From: Hymenobacter terricola
Lineage (GTDB): Bacteria; Bacteroidota; Bacteroidia; Cytophagales; Hymenobacteraceae
DNA: 64,000 nt
Assembly: GCF_017921975.2 (NCBI RefSeq)
Contig: NZ_JAGEMO020000001.1
Coordinates: 496,001-560,000, forward strand
Direction: 5' to 3'
Shown here in pieces: positions 17,693-26,142 of the stretch (position 1 is the first letter of the stretch; every line of letters starts with the position of its first letter). The notes under the pieces are model-generated. The model was not told the origin of the DNA, made no database searches, and worked only from the letters and a program-made list of their open reading frames with translations. The position numbers were made by a program, and so were the translations under genes.

Positions 17693-18634
17693 ATGCCTTC
17701 CGCTACTCTTCTACAGGAGCTATTCGAGCCCGTGGCTACCGCTCGCGGCGTGCGCCTGCTGCTGTGGCGCGATGATTTGGCCAACCCCGACCTGCCTGGC
17801 AACAAGGCCCGCAAGCTCAAATACAACCTGGAAGCCGCCCGGCAGCAGGGCCACCGCACGCTGCTCACCTTTGGCGGGGCCTATTCCAACCACATTGCGG
17901 CCGTGGCCACCGCCGGCCGGCTGTTCGGCTTCAACACCATTGGCCTGATTCGGGGCGATGCGCCGACGGCTGGCACTCCACTCAACCCCACGCTGGCCCA
18001 AGCGGCGGCCGACGGCATGGCCCTGCATTACCTGGACCGCAGCGCCTACCGCCGCCGCTCCGAGCCGGAGTTTATTGCCGGACTGCTGGCCCGTTTCGGC
18101 CCGGCCTACGTGCTGCCCGAGGGTGGCACCAATGCCCTGGCCCTGCCCGGCTGTGCTGAGCTGGCAGCCGAAATCCGGCAGCAAGTGGCTTTTAATGCGG
18201 TGGCCGTGGCCGTGGGCACGGGCGGCACTTTGGCAGGGCTCCTGACCGGCCTGGCCAGCCAGGAGCAAGCTGTGGGCGTGGCTGCGTTGAAAAACGGCGG
18301 CTTCCTGCGGGCCGAAATCGATGAGTTGACGCAGCAGGCGCGGGGACAAATATTCCGTAACTATTCGCTGCAAACCACTCATCACTTCGGCGGCTACGCC
18401 AAGTATTCGGCCGAGCTGCTGGCATTTATTCGGGAGTTTCGGGAGCGGCACGGGGTTTTGCTCGACCCGGTTTATACCGGTAAGCTGCTATTCGGGGTGC
18501 GGGACTTGATTGGCCAGGGACATTTCCCGCAGGGCAGCACCGTGGTGGCCGTCCACACGGGCGGCTTACAGGCGTGGGCGGGCTGGCGACAGCGGTTCGG
18601 CGAGGACCGGGGACTGGTGTGGCCGCAGCCATGA
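17693..18634 (+). CDS. PLP-dependent ACC deaminase/D-cysteine desulfhydrase family protein
   Basis: Fold-type II PLP enzyme of 313 aa. NKARKLKYNLEAA carries the Schiff-base lysine region, TFGGAYSNHIAAVA binds the substrate carboxylate, and AVGTGGTLAGLL holds the PLP phosphate. VLPEGGTN and the C-terminal VVAVHTGG fit the family. Members deaminate 1-aminocyclopropane-1-carboxylate or release H2S from D-cysteine; in Bacteroidota the D-cysteine activity is the more common, but the sequence alone does not decide. Its 3' end overlaps the convergent glycosyltransferase gene by 69 bp. Confidence 0.88.
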   Translation: MPSATLLQELFEPVATARGVRLLLWRDDLANPDLPGNKARKLKYNLEAARQQGHRTLLTFGGAYSNHIAAVATAGRLFGFNTIGLIRGDAPTAGTPLNPTLAQAAADGMALHYLDRSAYRRRSEPEFIAGLLARFGPAYVLPEGGTNALALPGCAELAAEIRQQVAFNAVAVAVGTGGTLAGLLTGLASQEQAVGVAALKNGGFLRAEIDELTQQARGQIFRNYSLQTTHHFGGYAKYSAELLAFIREFRERHGVLLDPVYTGKLLFGVRDLIGQGHFPQGSTVVAVHTGGLQAWAGWRQRFGEDRGLVWPQP

Positions 18635-19792
18635 GGCGGCGCGGGGAGCCAGCCAGGCAGTCAGCTCCAGCGCCGCCAGCACAAATACGGCGGCCAGTAC
18701 CGGGGCCAGAAACCGCACGTCCCAATCATCAACCGTGAGCATGATGATGGCGGTTTGGAGCAGGAAAATGGCCGCCAGAAACACCCGCGCCGGCCGCCAG
18801 ACACTGTGCCGCCGCGTGGCCCGCGCCGCCAGCCAGTAGGCCGGCCACAGCACCGACGCCCCCAGCAGGCGGTGCGCCAGCGAATAATGCGGTTTGAGGT
18901 AGCTGACGAAAACAAACAGCTTTCCCAGCATCAAACGGCCCAGATAAACGGGGTTGTGCACACCGAAATAGAGTACCCGCGCCGCCGGCCCGGTGCCGGG
19001 CGGCGGCATATTCAGCGGCGCGGCCTGATGCACAGCCCAGAGCTGGTAGCGGAAAATCAGCTCGCCGCGCTGGTAGGTATCCATCAGGTAATAGGTGGCG
19101 AGCTGGTGGTTGAGGGCCGCCCACAGCAGCGGCGAAAGCAGCGCCAGCGCCAGCAGCGCCGCCCGCCACGCCCGGCGGCCGGGCCGGCGGCGCAGCGCAT
19201 CGAGGCCCGCCAGCCCGGCGGCGAGGCCCACCATAAAGCCATTGGGCCGGGCCAGGGCCGTCAATATCAGCACCACAATCAACCAGGACCAATCAGTCGT
19301 TTGCCCCCCCCGCACGCGGGTGAAAGCACCGAACGACAAGGCCGTGAGGCTGATGAACAACGACTCGGTAAGTAGAAAAACGTTGAACTGCTGGATATCG
19401 GGCCAGGCGATGAAGAGCAGCGTGGCCAGCGCCGCCGCGCCGCGCCGGCCGTCAGTCAGGCGCCGCGTGCCTCGGTAAAGGGCCCGCGTGGCCAGCGCCG
19501 AAACCGCCACCTGACCCGCCACGATGCCCCACCAGCCCAGGCCCAGCCGCAGCCAGAGGCTCATAAAAACCGGGTAGAGCACGTAGCGCAGGTTGTGGCC
19601 GGGCTCAAAGTAGCCGCGCTCGGCAATGCCGGCGGCGTAGAGCAGGTAGCGGGCGCTGTCGTTGGCAAAGTGCGGCCCGTGAAACTTGCGCAGGTACGCC
19701 AGTTGCAGCAGCACCCACAGCCCCGCCAGCAGTGCCGGATGGTGCCGCCAGAGGCGTTGGCCGAAGGAATAAAATAAGGGCGGGATGCGCAT
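18566..19792 (-). CDS. GT39/ArnT-like membrane glycosyltransferase
   Basis: 408 residues from ATG 19792, nearly all hydrophobic: about ten transmembrane segments (LLAGLWVLLQLAYL, GIVAGQVAVSALATRAL, AALLALALLSPLLWAAL, VFLAAIFLLQTAIIMLTV). The first luminal loop has FHGPHFANDSARYLLYA, where an acidic residue near this position is catalytic in GT-C enzymes. It probably transfers a sugar from a polyprenyl-phosphate donor to an envelope acceptor. The longer frame up to 20032 runs into the divergent DUF4230 gene and is rejected. The 3' end overlaps the convergent PLP-enzyme gene by 69 bp. Confidence 0.78.
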   Translation of the reverse strand: MRIPPLFYSFGQRLWRHHPALLAGLWVLLQLAYLRKFHGPHFANDSARYLLYAAGIAERGYFEPGHNLRYVLYPVFMSLWLRLGLGWWGIVAGQVAVSALATRALYRGTRRLTDGRRGAAALATLLFIAWPDIQQFNVFLLTESLFISLTALSFGAFTRVRGGQTTDWSWLIVVLILTALARPNGFMVGLAAGLAGLDALRRRPGRRAWRAALLALALLSPLLWAALNHQLATYYLMDTYQRGELIFRYQLWAVHQAAPLNMPPPGTGPAARVLYFGVHNPVYLGRLMLGKLFVFVSYLKPHYSLAHRLLGASVLWPAYWLAARATRRHSVWRPARVFLAAIFLLQTAIIMLTVDDWDVRFLAPVLAAVFVLAALELTAWLAPRAASWLRPHQSPVLAEPLSPARPRL

Positions 19793-19856
19793 CGGCTGCA
19801 AAGCTAGGCCGTAGCCCGGCCCAACGCTGCGGCTCCGGGCCCGTACTTTACCGCAT

Positions 19857-20492
19857 ATGAATGTAGTCCGCCTGTTGCGTCGCTTGTTGCCACTGTTGTT
19901 TTTAGTGGGGCTGGGCTGGTTTCTGTGGCGGAAGATAGGCCCCACGCTCGCCGGACTCAACCCGCTGAACGCCGAGCCCAGAGTCACCGTCACGCACAAT
20001 ACCGTGCTCACCCAGGTTGAGGCCCTGGGCAAGCTGGAGCTGGTGCGCTACCGCTTCAAAGACGTGGTGGAATACCGCCGGGCCAGCCGCTACCCGCTGC
20101 TGCCCGATGCCAAGGTGGCCCTCGTGGTGGGCGGCGAAGCCGTGGGCTGCCTCGACCTGCGCAAAATCCGCCCCCAAGACGTGGTATTTGAAGGCGACAC
20201 CGTGGTGCGCGTGTTCCTGCCCGCGCCCGAGCTGTGCTCCTTCCAGGTAAACCACGACCAAAGCCGTGTTTTCAGCACCGAAAACGGGTTTTTTCAGGAT
20301 GCCGACCTCGTGGATGAAGGGTACAAGTACGCCGAAAAGCAGGTGCGCAACGCGGCCCTGCAGTCCGGCATCCTGGCCGAAACCCAGCGCAACGCCGAGC
20401 AGATTCTTGTGCCCATGCTGCGCACCCTCACCGGCCGCCGCGTAGTAGTGGGCCAGCAGCTGCTGATGCCGAAGGTGGGCCCGAAACAGTAG
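19857..20492 (+). CDS. DUF4230 domain protein
   Basis: 211 aa with an N-terminal membrane anchor (LLPLLFLVGLGWFLWRKIG) and a DUF4230-type domain: VTHNTVLTQVEALGKLELVRYRF at the start, then a strand-rich region with VGGEAVGCLDLRKIRPQDVVFEGDTVVRVFLP and a C-terminal amphipathic helix (YAEKQVRNAALQSGILAETQRNAEQIL). The family is unnamed functionally and is thought to face the periplasm. Divergent from the glycosyltransferase with 64 bp between starts. Confidence 0.82.
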   Translation: MNVVRLLRRLLPLLFLVGLGWFLWRKIGPTLAGLNPLNAEPRVTVTHNTVLTQVEALGKLELVRYRFKDVVEYRRASRYPLLPDAKVALVVGGEAVGCLDLRKIRPQDVVFEGDTVVRVFLPAPELCSFQVNHDQSRVFSTENGFFQDADLVDEGYKYAEKQVRNAALQSGILAETQRNAEQILVPMLRTLTGRRVVVGQQLLMPKVGPKQ

Positions 20493-20527
20493 ATGCTTCG
20501 GCTGCGCGGACGCCAGATAAGCATGAC
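20492..20527. repeat. Decayed TGCTGAGC-family repeat fragment
   Basis: AGATGCTTCGGCTGCGCGGA followed by AAGCATGACG resembles the right arm of the elements at 55795-55828 and 57201-57232, but the middle is changed and no left arm is present. It lies just after the DUF4230 stop codon. Confidence 0.5.
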
Positions 20528-20539
20528 GGGCTGGAGGAG

Positions 20540-21046
20540 TTAATCCTCGTCCTCCGGAACCTTGCCCAGGTCATCGAGTGCGATTTTTATCAGGTCCTGC
20601 TCGTAGCCTTTCCCCGTGAGGTACTGGGATATTTTCATGCGGCGCACGCGCGGGTTCTTCTCCTTTTCCTGGCGGTCTTTTTTCTCCATGATGTCGACCA
20701 GGTTTTGGTAATACTCCTCGCCGTCAATCTCCTTCAGGCCCGATTTGATGCAGTATTCGCTGATGCCTTTCTGCTTGAGGTCCTGCACGATGCGGCGACG
20801 CCCCCACTTCTTCTGGCGGTAGTGGCCGCGCACGAAAGCCTGGGCAAACCGCTCCTCGTCCAGCAGCTTTTCGCGGCTGAGGCGGATGATGATTTCGCCG
20901 GCTTCGTCCTCGTCCAGGCCGTAGGATTTCAGCTTCTGCTCGACGTCTTTCTGGGTGCGTTCCTGGTAGGCGCAGAAGGCGCCGATTTTTTGCAGGGCTT
21001 CGCCGGGCGTGTACTGCCTGGGCGTTTTGTCGGGGCTTTTGAACAT
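20540..21046 (-). CDS. recX: RecX-family regulator of RecA
   Basis: 168 residues from ATG 21046. The RecX pattern of tandem three-helix repeats is clear: GAFCAYQERTQKDVEQKL, IIIRLSREKLLDEERFAQAFVRGHYRQKKWGRRRI, DLKQKGISEYCIKSGL, and a C-terminal KISQYLTGKGYEQDLIKIAL. RecX binds RecA filaments and limits recombinase activity. The upstream 46 residues of the longer frame are basic low-complexity and not RecX-like. recA is not next to it, as usual in this phylum. Confidence 0.92.
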   Translation of the reverse strand: MFKSPDKTPRQYTPGEALQKIGAFCAYQERTQKDVEQKLKSYGLDEDEAGEIIIRLSREKLLDEERFAQAFVRGHYRQKKWGRRRIVQDLKQKGISEYCIKSGLKEIDGEEYYQNLVDIMEKKDRQEKEKNPRVRRMKISQYLTGKGYEQDLIKIALDDLGKVPEDED

Positions 21047-21238
21047 GAGATGGGGGTTTCGAAAGGCAAGTAACACTGAACAACGCGCCGGGTAGTTCAT
21101 TACCACCTCCGAGGCGCATTTTTTGCGGGGCTTTCGCGCCGTGCCGCTACGGCCGCAGGCAACTATTTGCCTGCCCACTGGCATCAGTTAGAATGGGGCC
21201 GTAACTTGGCATGGCCCTTTTCTGCGTTTTGCTATTTT

Positions 21239-23887
21239 ATGTCATTGATTTCATTTCGCCTGTTCGGTCTGGGCCTACTGCTGAGCTTGCTGCCGATGCT
21301 CAGCCGCGCCGGCGTCATCAAAGGCACGGTGAGCGGGGCGGATAAGGCGGGGCTGGCCTTTGCCAACGTGGCCGTGCGCGGCGCCGCCACCAGCACCGGC
21401 GCCAACGAGCAGGGCCAGTTTCAGCTGCGGTTGCCGGCCGGGCAATACGAGCTGGTGTTTCAATACGTGGGCTACCGGCCGCACATCGAACCGGTGCGCG
21501 TGCCCGGCGGCGACTCGCTTCTGACCGTGAACGTGACCCTGCAGCCCGAGGCCTACAACCTGGGCGAAGTGCTGGTAAAATCCACCGACCGCGACCCGGC
21601 CTACGCCATCATCCAGCAGGCGCAGCAATGGCGGGCCTACCACAAGCGCGAAGTGGCCGCCTACCGGGCCCGCATCTACATCAAAGCCCTGGGCCGCATC
21701 ACCGACACGCCGGCCAAAATCATGGGCCTCTTCAAGCTGGGCCCGGACATCAAGAAAGGTATTTTTTACCTGTCTGAAAGCCTGTCCGATTTCAGCTTCA
21801 CCCAGCCCAACATCGTGAAGGAGCACATGATTTCGAGCCGGATAAGTGGCGACTCGCGGGGCATCAGCTTCAACCGGGCCAGCGCGGGGCGCAACCTGAG
21901 CTTCTACGAAAACCTGATAAATCCCGGCTTTTCGGAACGTGGTTTCGTGTCGCCCATCGCGGCCAACGCCATGCTGTTCTACAAGTACGAGCTGGTGGGC
22001 AGCTCCCCGCAGGGCGGCGTGCTGGTGCACAAAATAAGGGTGCTGCCGCGCCGCCGCACCGACCCCGTTTTCGCCGGCTACATCTACATCGTGGACGGTT
22101 CCTGGCGCATTCACTCCGTCGATTTAACCCTCGACAAAGACGCGCAGCTCGACTACGTCGACAACCTGCACCTGGCCCAGCAATACGCGCCCGCACCGGG
22201 CAATCCCAACGTCTGGCTCATTCAGTCGCAGCAGGTTACGGCCAATTTATCGGGCCTGGGTTTCAAAGGCTCCGGCTACATCACGGCCCTGCTCTCGAAC
22301 TACGCCAACGTGGTGCCCACCTACCCCACGCCGCCCGTGGCCAAAGCCGCGCCGCCCGTGGTGGCCGAGGGCAAGGACGCCCCCCCCGTGGGCCAGGAAA
22401 CCGCCGCCCAAATCCGCAAGCGCAAGCCCGACCTGCGCGGTCTCAACGCCCAGGTCCGCAAGCAGGTGAAGCGGGCTCAGCGTGACTCGCTCAAAAACGA
22501 CCCCTTCGCCCGGATGCCGCGTGGCGAGGTGCAGCTGGTGGAAAAAGGCGTGAACGAGCGCGACTCGGCCTACTGGGACGCCATCCGCCCGGTGCCGCTG
22601 TCGGCGGAAGAAAAGAAGGACTACCACGTCAAAGACAGCACCGAAGTCATCCGCCGCTCGCGCCCCTATCAGGACTCGATGGACCGCAAGCGCAACGCGT
22701 TTGAGCCCATCAACCTGGTGCTGGGCGGCTACACGCACCTCAATACCTTCCGCAAACGCTCGGTGACGGTGCTGCCCGTGTCCCAGATTTTTCAGTACAA
22801 CACCGTGGAGGGGGTCGTGCTCAATGCCCAGGCCATCTTCAGCAAGCGCACCGACGACCGGCGCTTTTTCACCATCACGCCCACGCTGCGCTACGGCTTC
22901 AGCCGCCAGGAATTGAACCCCAGCCTGGAGGCTACCTGGCAGCTGCACCCGGCCAAGCGCCAGCAAATCAGCGTGGTGGCCGGCCGGACTATTGAGAATT
23001 TCGACAAGAACTCGCAGCTCACGCCGGCCATCAACACCATTTATACGCTGTTCGACAACCGCAACTACGCCAAGCTTTACCGGCGCGACGGGGCCGAATT
23101 CACCTACCTCACCGAGCCGGTGAACGGCCTGAACCTTCGCGCCACCGCTGGCTACTTCGACCGCCGGCAGCTGTACAACGCAACTGACAAGCTGCTGCAC
23201 GACGTGCCCGGCCGCGCCTTCACCCCCAACCAGCCCGTGAGCGACGAGCTGGCCGATACCGGCTTCGGCCGCAGCCGGGTGGCCACCGTGGGACTGTCGC
23301 TCGACTACCGGCCGGGCACCCGCTACATCAGCCGGCCCGACGGCAAATTCAACCTCGGCTCAAAGTGGCCCACCTTCAATGTGCAGGGCCGGCTGGCCAT
23401 TCCGCACCTGTTTGGGGCCGATGTGCGCTACCTGCTGCTGCAAGCCGGCGTGCGCGACAATATTTCGCTGGGCCTCTTGGGTACCAGTAGTTTCCGGGTA
23501 AACGTGGGTGGCTTCGTGGGCAAGCAGGAAGGCGTGACTTTCATCGATTACCGCCACTTTTCGGGCAACCAGACCCTGCTTTCCGGCAACTTCAGCAACT
23601 TCCAGCTGCTGGACTACTACCGCTTCAGCACCGACAATACCTACCTCGAAGCCCACTACGACCACCACTTCAACGGCTTCATCTTCAACAAAGTCCCGCT
23701 CTTTCGCCAGCTGAAGTGGCAGGAAGTTGTCTCGCTCAACTACCTCACCACCGCCCAGGCCGGCCACTACGTGGAGCTGGGCGCGGGGGTGGAGCACATC
23801 TTCAAGGTAATCCGAGTTGATTTCTACACCGCCCTGCAAAGCGGGCAGCGGCTGGGCACGGGCTTCCGGGTAGGCGTGGGCTTTTAG
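21239..23887 (+). CDS. DUF5686 / carboxypeptidase-regulatory-like outer membrane protein
   Basis: 882 aa from ATG 21239, which gives a signal peptide ending near SRAGVIKG. First comes a CarboxypepD_reg-like domain (about residues 25-105: IKGTVSGADKAGLAFANVAV ... NLGEVLVKSTD), then the DUF5686 region with ALGRITDTPAKIMGLFKLGP, FYLSESLSDFSF, IHSVDLTLDKDAQLDYVDNL and VWLIQSQQV. A Lys/Arg-rich insert follows, then a C-terminal half with beta-barrel-like strands ending in TGFRVGVGF. It is predicted to sit in the outer membrane; the family's job is unknown. It is divergent from recX. Confidence 0.85.
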   Translation: MSLISFRLFGLGLLLSLLPMLSRAGVIKGTVSGADKAGLAFANVAVRGAATSTGANEQGQFQLRLPAGQYELVFQYVGYRPHIEPVRVPGGDSLLTVNVTLQPEAYNLGEVLVKSTDRDPAYAIIQQAQQWRAYHKREVAAYRARIYIKALGRITDTPAKIMGLFKLGPDIKKGIFYLSESLSDFSFTQPNIVKEHMISSRISGDSRGISFNRASAGRNLSFYENLINPGFSERGFVSPIAANAMLFYKYELVGSSPQGGVLVHKIRVLPRRRTDPVFAGYIYIVDGSWRIHSVDLTLDKDAQLDYVDNLHLAQQYAPAPGNPNVWLIQSQQVTANLSGLGFKGSGYITALLSNYANVVPTYPTPPVAKAAPPVVAEGKDAPPVGQETAAQIRKRKPDLRGLNAQVRKQVKRAQRDSLKNDPFARMPRGEVQLVEKGVNERDSAYWDAIRPVPLSAEEKKDYHVKDSTEVIRRSRPYQDSMDRKRNAFEPINLVLGGYTHLNTFRKRSVTVLPVSQIFQYNTVEGVVLNAQAIFSKRTDDRRFFTITPTLRYGFSRQELNPSLEATWQLHPAKRQQISVVAGRTIENFDKNSQLTPAINTIYTLFDNRNYAKLYRRDGAEFTYLTEPVNGLNLRATAGYFDRRQLYNATDKLLHDVPGRAFTPNQPVSDELADTGFGRSRVATVGLSLDYRPGTRYISRPDGKFNLGSKWPTFNVQGRLAIPHLFGADVRYLLLQAGVRDNISLGLLGTSSFRVNVGGFVGKQEGVTFIDYRHFSGNQTLLSGNFSNFQLLDYYRFSTDNTYLEAHYDHHFNGFIFNKVPLFRQLKWQEVVSLNYLTTAQAGHYVELGAGVEHIFKVIRVDFYTALQSGQRLGTGFRVGVGF

Positions 23888-23915
23888 TGAACTCACTAGT
23901 TCAAAACCACCGTTT

Positions 23916-23948
23916 TTTGCTCACTGCTCACTGCTCACTGCTCACTCT
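23916..23948. repeat. CACTGCTCACTG tandem words
   Basis: TTGCTCACTGCTCACTGCTC and ACTGCTCACTCTT form about four tandem GCTCACT words between the DUF5686 and Blh genes. The same words form the right arm of the palindromic insert in the murF-alr gene (40748-40778). The Blh stop codon lies within or next to this repeat. Confidence 0.6.
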
Positions 23949-24942
23949 TCCGTCGCCAACGGGCGGCGTCCATGCCCAGGGTAACGAGCAGGGCGTGCGG
24001 CAGGGTCACAACCGAGGCGGCCAGCAACGCCAGACTCACCAGGACCGGGCCACTCGCTGCCCGCGCCCAGGCCAGGCCGAACAACACCGCCAGCCCACCC
24101 ACGCTGATGAGCAACAGCGGGGCCGAGCGCCGCAGGAAAAAGCGCAGCTCGTGCCCGAGTCCGCGCGGGGCAGTAGCCCGGCGGTCCATCAGTTGGTTCA
24201 TCCGCAATACGTGCCGCAGGCTGTGCCAGAACACGAAATACACCCCCGCCGAGAGCACTGGCGGCAGCACCAGCAGCAAGGCCATAAGCAGCAGCGTTTC
24301 CAGGGCATCGGTGCGGGCCAGGGCGGCCTGCTGCTGCCACAGGTAGCTGAGCCAGAGTAATATCAGGCCTCCGGCAACTATCGGCAGCAGCAGGCTGGCC
24401 GCCTGCGTCACGGTGGCCGCGCGCATGGGCGCGCCCCCGGTCAGGGCCAGCAGGCCACTCACGATGCCCTGGGTTTTGGTGGGCCAGTGCCACAGCGGCA
24501 CCGCAAACAGCAACCCCCCGCGCAACAGGCTATGCGCCAGCCATTGGCTGCGGTGCAGCGTTTGGGCGGGCGCATCGGCTGAGCCCCAGTGCCAGGCCGT
24601 GAGCCCAAAAAACAACGCAACGGCCGCCGTGGGCTGCCACCACCACAGCCCGGCCACGGCCGCCGCCAGCCCCAGGTAGCCGGCCAGAAACCCCGCCCAG
24701 TACCGGCCCTTGCCCCGTGCCAGCGCGGGGTGCGTGGCCGGCACCACAAACTGGTCGCAAGCGCCGTGGGCTACGCCCAGCAGCACCATGCCGCCCAGCA
24801 GCGCCGGCCCCAGCAGCCAGGCCACGGTGCCGGGGGCCAGCCAGCCGATGGCCACCGCGCCCAGCACTGCCGCGTAGGCGTAGTGCCGGGGCTCCGCCGC
24901 AGCGCGCCAGGTATCGGCAACAAAAGAAGTAAGCGGTAGCAT
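23935..24942 (-). CDS. blh: Brp/Blh-family beta-carotene 15,15'-dioxygenase
   Basis: Cleaves beta-carotene into two retinal molecules, the chromophore of the adjacent rhodopsin. The 335-aa product is a polytopic membrane protein with the conserved histidines His59 (GVAHGACDQ), His118 (AWHWGSAD), His240 and His244 (FWHSLRHVLRM) that bind catalytic iron. ATG 24942 is chosen; the longer frame up to 25221 would overlap the rhodopsin gene and adds Pro/Arg-rich non-homologous residues. It lies downstream of the rhodopsin gene on the same strand with a 154-bp gap holding a strong palindrome. Carotenoid synthesis genes for beta-carotene are not in the window. Confidence 0.93.
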   Translation of the reverse strand: MLPLTSFVADTWRAAAEPRHYAYAAVLGAVAIGWLAPGTVAWLLGPALLGGMVLLGVAHGACDQFVVPATHPALARGKGRYWAGFLAGYLGLAAAVAGLWWWQPTAAVALFFGLTAWHWGSADAPAQTLHRSQWLAHSLLRGGLLFAVPLWHWPTKTQGIVSGLLALTGGAPMRAATVTQAASLLLPIVAGGLILLWLSYLWQQQAALARTDALETLLLMALLLVLPPVLSAGVYFVFWHSLRHVLRMNQLMDRRATAPRGLGHELRFFLRRSAPLLLISVGGLAVLFGLAWARAASGPVLVSLALLAASVVTLPHALLVTLGMDAARWRRKSEQ

Positions 24943-25069
24943 AGCAGTGGTGGGAGCATTCCCAGGCGCATAACCAAAGCAGCAACCCGGCCGGTCCGGT
25001 ACCGCCAAAACGCGTATTCCCGCCCCGCCAAGTGCCAATGGAGAGCGGGAATAAGTAGAATGGACTCGT

Positions 25070-25091
25070 GGGCCCGGCCGCGGCCGGGCCC
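25070..25091. other. Perfect 22-bp GC palindrome between rhodopsin and blh
   Basis: GGGCCCGGCCG immediately followed by its reverse complement CGGCCGGGCCC. It starts 5 bp after the rhodopsin stop codon on the minus strand. In RNA it forms a hairpin with no T-run, so it fits an intercistronic stem that protects the upstream message or reduces readthrough into blh, rather than a full terminator. Confidence 0.8.
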
Positions 25092-25096
25092 GGGAC

Positions 25097-25882
25097 TTAC
25101 GCGGGTACCGCCGTCCGGTCGGCCGTGGGCATGGTTTCGTGCACTGCGGCGGCACTCTTGCCCGATACGGCAATGCCGTACACGACCAGACCGAAGCCAA
25201 TTTTATTGATGGCATCGGCAATGTTGTAGAACAAGTCGACGCTCGAGGCCTGCCAGCCCAGGCCGGTGTTCAGCCAGCCGCCTTTCATGCACATGTAGCC
25301 GATGGGGTAAATGGCCCAGCCCACCAGCACGAACCAACCCAGCGCCCGAATGCCCTTGATAACCGCCGCATCGCCCGAGGCGCGGGCCAGCTGTGCCACC
25401 TCACCCGCCCAGGCGGTGTACAGAATGTAGACGTAGCCCACTGTGGAAATGGTGCCCCACAGCACGGAATGGCTGGTTGAGCCGTCGGCGAAGGCTTCGC
25501 CGATGTAGCCGGCCACGAGCATCAGCACCGCCGCGGCAATCAGTTTCCAGAGCAAGCCGATTTTAGCGCCGGCCGCTTTGGTGAGCAAGTAGAACTCCAC
25601 GCACATCAGCGGCACGGTCAGCGTCCAGTCGATGTAGCGCAGGGCGGTGGGCGTGTGGTGCGTGGCCAGGTAGTAGTCGCGCATGTAGTAATAGTGCACG
25701 GCCGCGATGCCCGTAATCAGGGCCGATACCAGCAGGGAGAGTTTCCATTTGCCTTCCACTACGCCCCGCTCGGCGAAAAAGAACACCGAGGCGGCCAGCA
25801 TGGCCATGTACCCGGTGAAGAAGGTGAAGGCAATGGGGTCATCAACCCGAATGTCGACGATGTTGGTGAGTAATGTGGTCAT
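25097..25882 (-). CDS. Light-driven proton-pump rhodopsin (proteorhodopsin/xanthorhodopsin clade)
   Basis: Seven-helix retinal protein of 261 aa. Helix C reads RYIDWTLTVPLMCVEFYLL: Arg82, Asp85 (proton acceptor), Thr89 and Glu96 (proton donor), i.e. the DTE motif of outward proton pumps and not the NDQ or NTQ motifs of Na+ or Cl- pumps. Met93 is at the spectral tuning site, which predicts green absorption. His63 matches the counter-ion histidine of proteorhodopsin and Lys227 (DAINKIGFG) binds retinal. Gly143 in LWGTIST aligns with Gly156 of xanthorhodopsin and Trp138 of bacteriorhodopsin, leaving room for a carotenoid antenna. blh follows on the same strand. An AT-rich 5' region (25905-25985) probably holds the promoter. 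Confidence 0.96.
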   Translation of the reverse strand: MTTLLTNIVDIRVDDPIAFTFFTGYMAMLAASVFFFAERGVVEGKWKLSLLVSALITGIAAVHYYYMRDYYLATHHTPTALRYIDWTLTVPLMCVEFYLLTKAAGAKIGLLWKLIAAAVLMLVAGYIGEAFADGSTSHSVLWGTISTVGYVYILYTAWAGEVAQLARASGDAAVIKGIRALGWFVLVGWAIYPIGYMCMKGGWLNTGLGWQASSVDLFYNIADAINKIGFGLVVYGIAVSGKSAAAVHETMPTADRTAVPA

Positions 25883-26016
25883 GGGTTTCTAGGGTTTTTG
25901 GGATGGGAATTGTTTAATCTTTAGACATTAAATATTAAACAAATGTTTGTATGTTTCGCAAATAATATTTTTTAATATTGCGATTCAACCCCTCCGCCGT
26001 GTGAGGCTTGCCGGGC
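25883..26016 (-). promoter_or_regulatory. AT-rich upstream region of the rhodopsin gene
   Basis: Strongly AT-rich compared with the surroundings. On the + strand AAACAAATGTTT (25938-25949) forms a short inverted repeat with AAAC/GTTT arms, a possible operator. I could not place an exact TAnnTTTG element; the nearest minus-strand match is TATTATTTG with one extra base. Confidence 0.35.
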
Positions 26017-26020
26017 ATAG

Positions 26021-26062
26021 AAAAGCCCCGCCGTGCCTGACGCTGCTCAGGAACGACGGGGC
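26021..26062 (-). terminator. Rho-independent terminator of the amidohydrolase gene
   Basis: On the minus strand GCCCCGTCGTTCCTGA, a 6-nt loop and TCAGGCACGGCGGGGC form a 16-bp stem (one wobble, one mismatch) followed by TTTTC. It lies 80 bp downstream of the amidohydrolase stop codon. Confidence 0.8.
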
Positions 26063-26142
26063 CCAAGGCCGTACATGTAAAGGCAGGAGGCGGTTATGCC
26101 GCTGCTCCGGTGGTGGTTTTTAGGGAGCGCAAGAAGCCGGAA

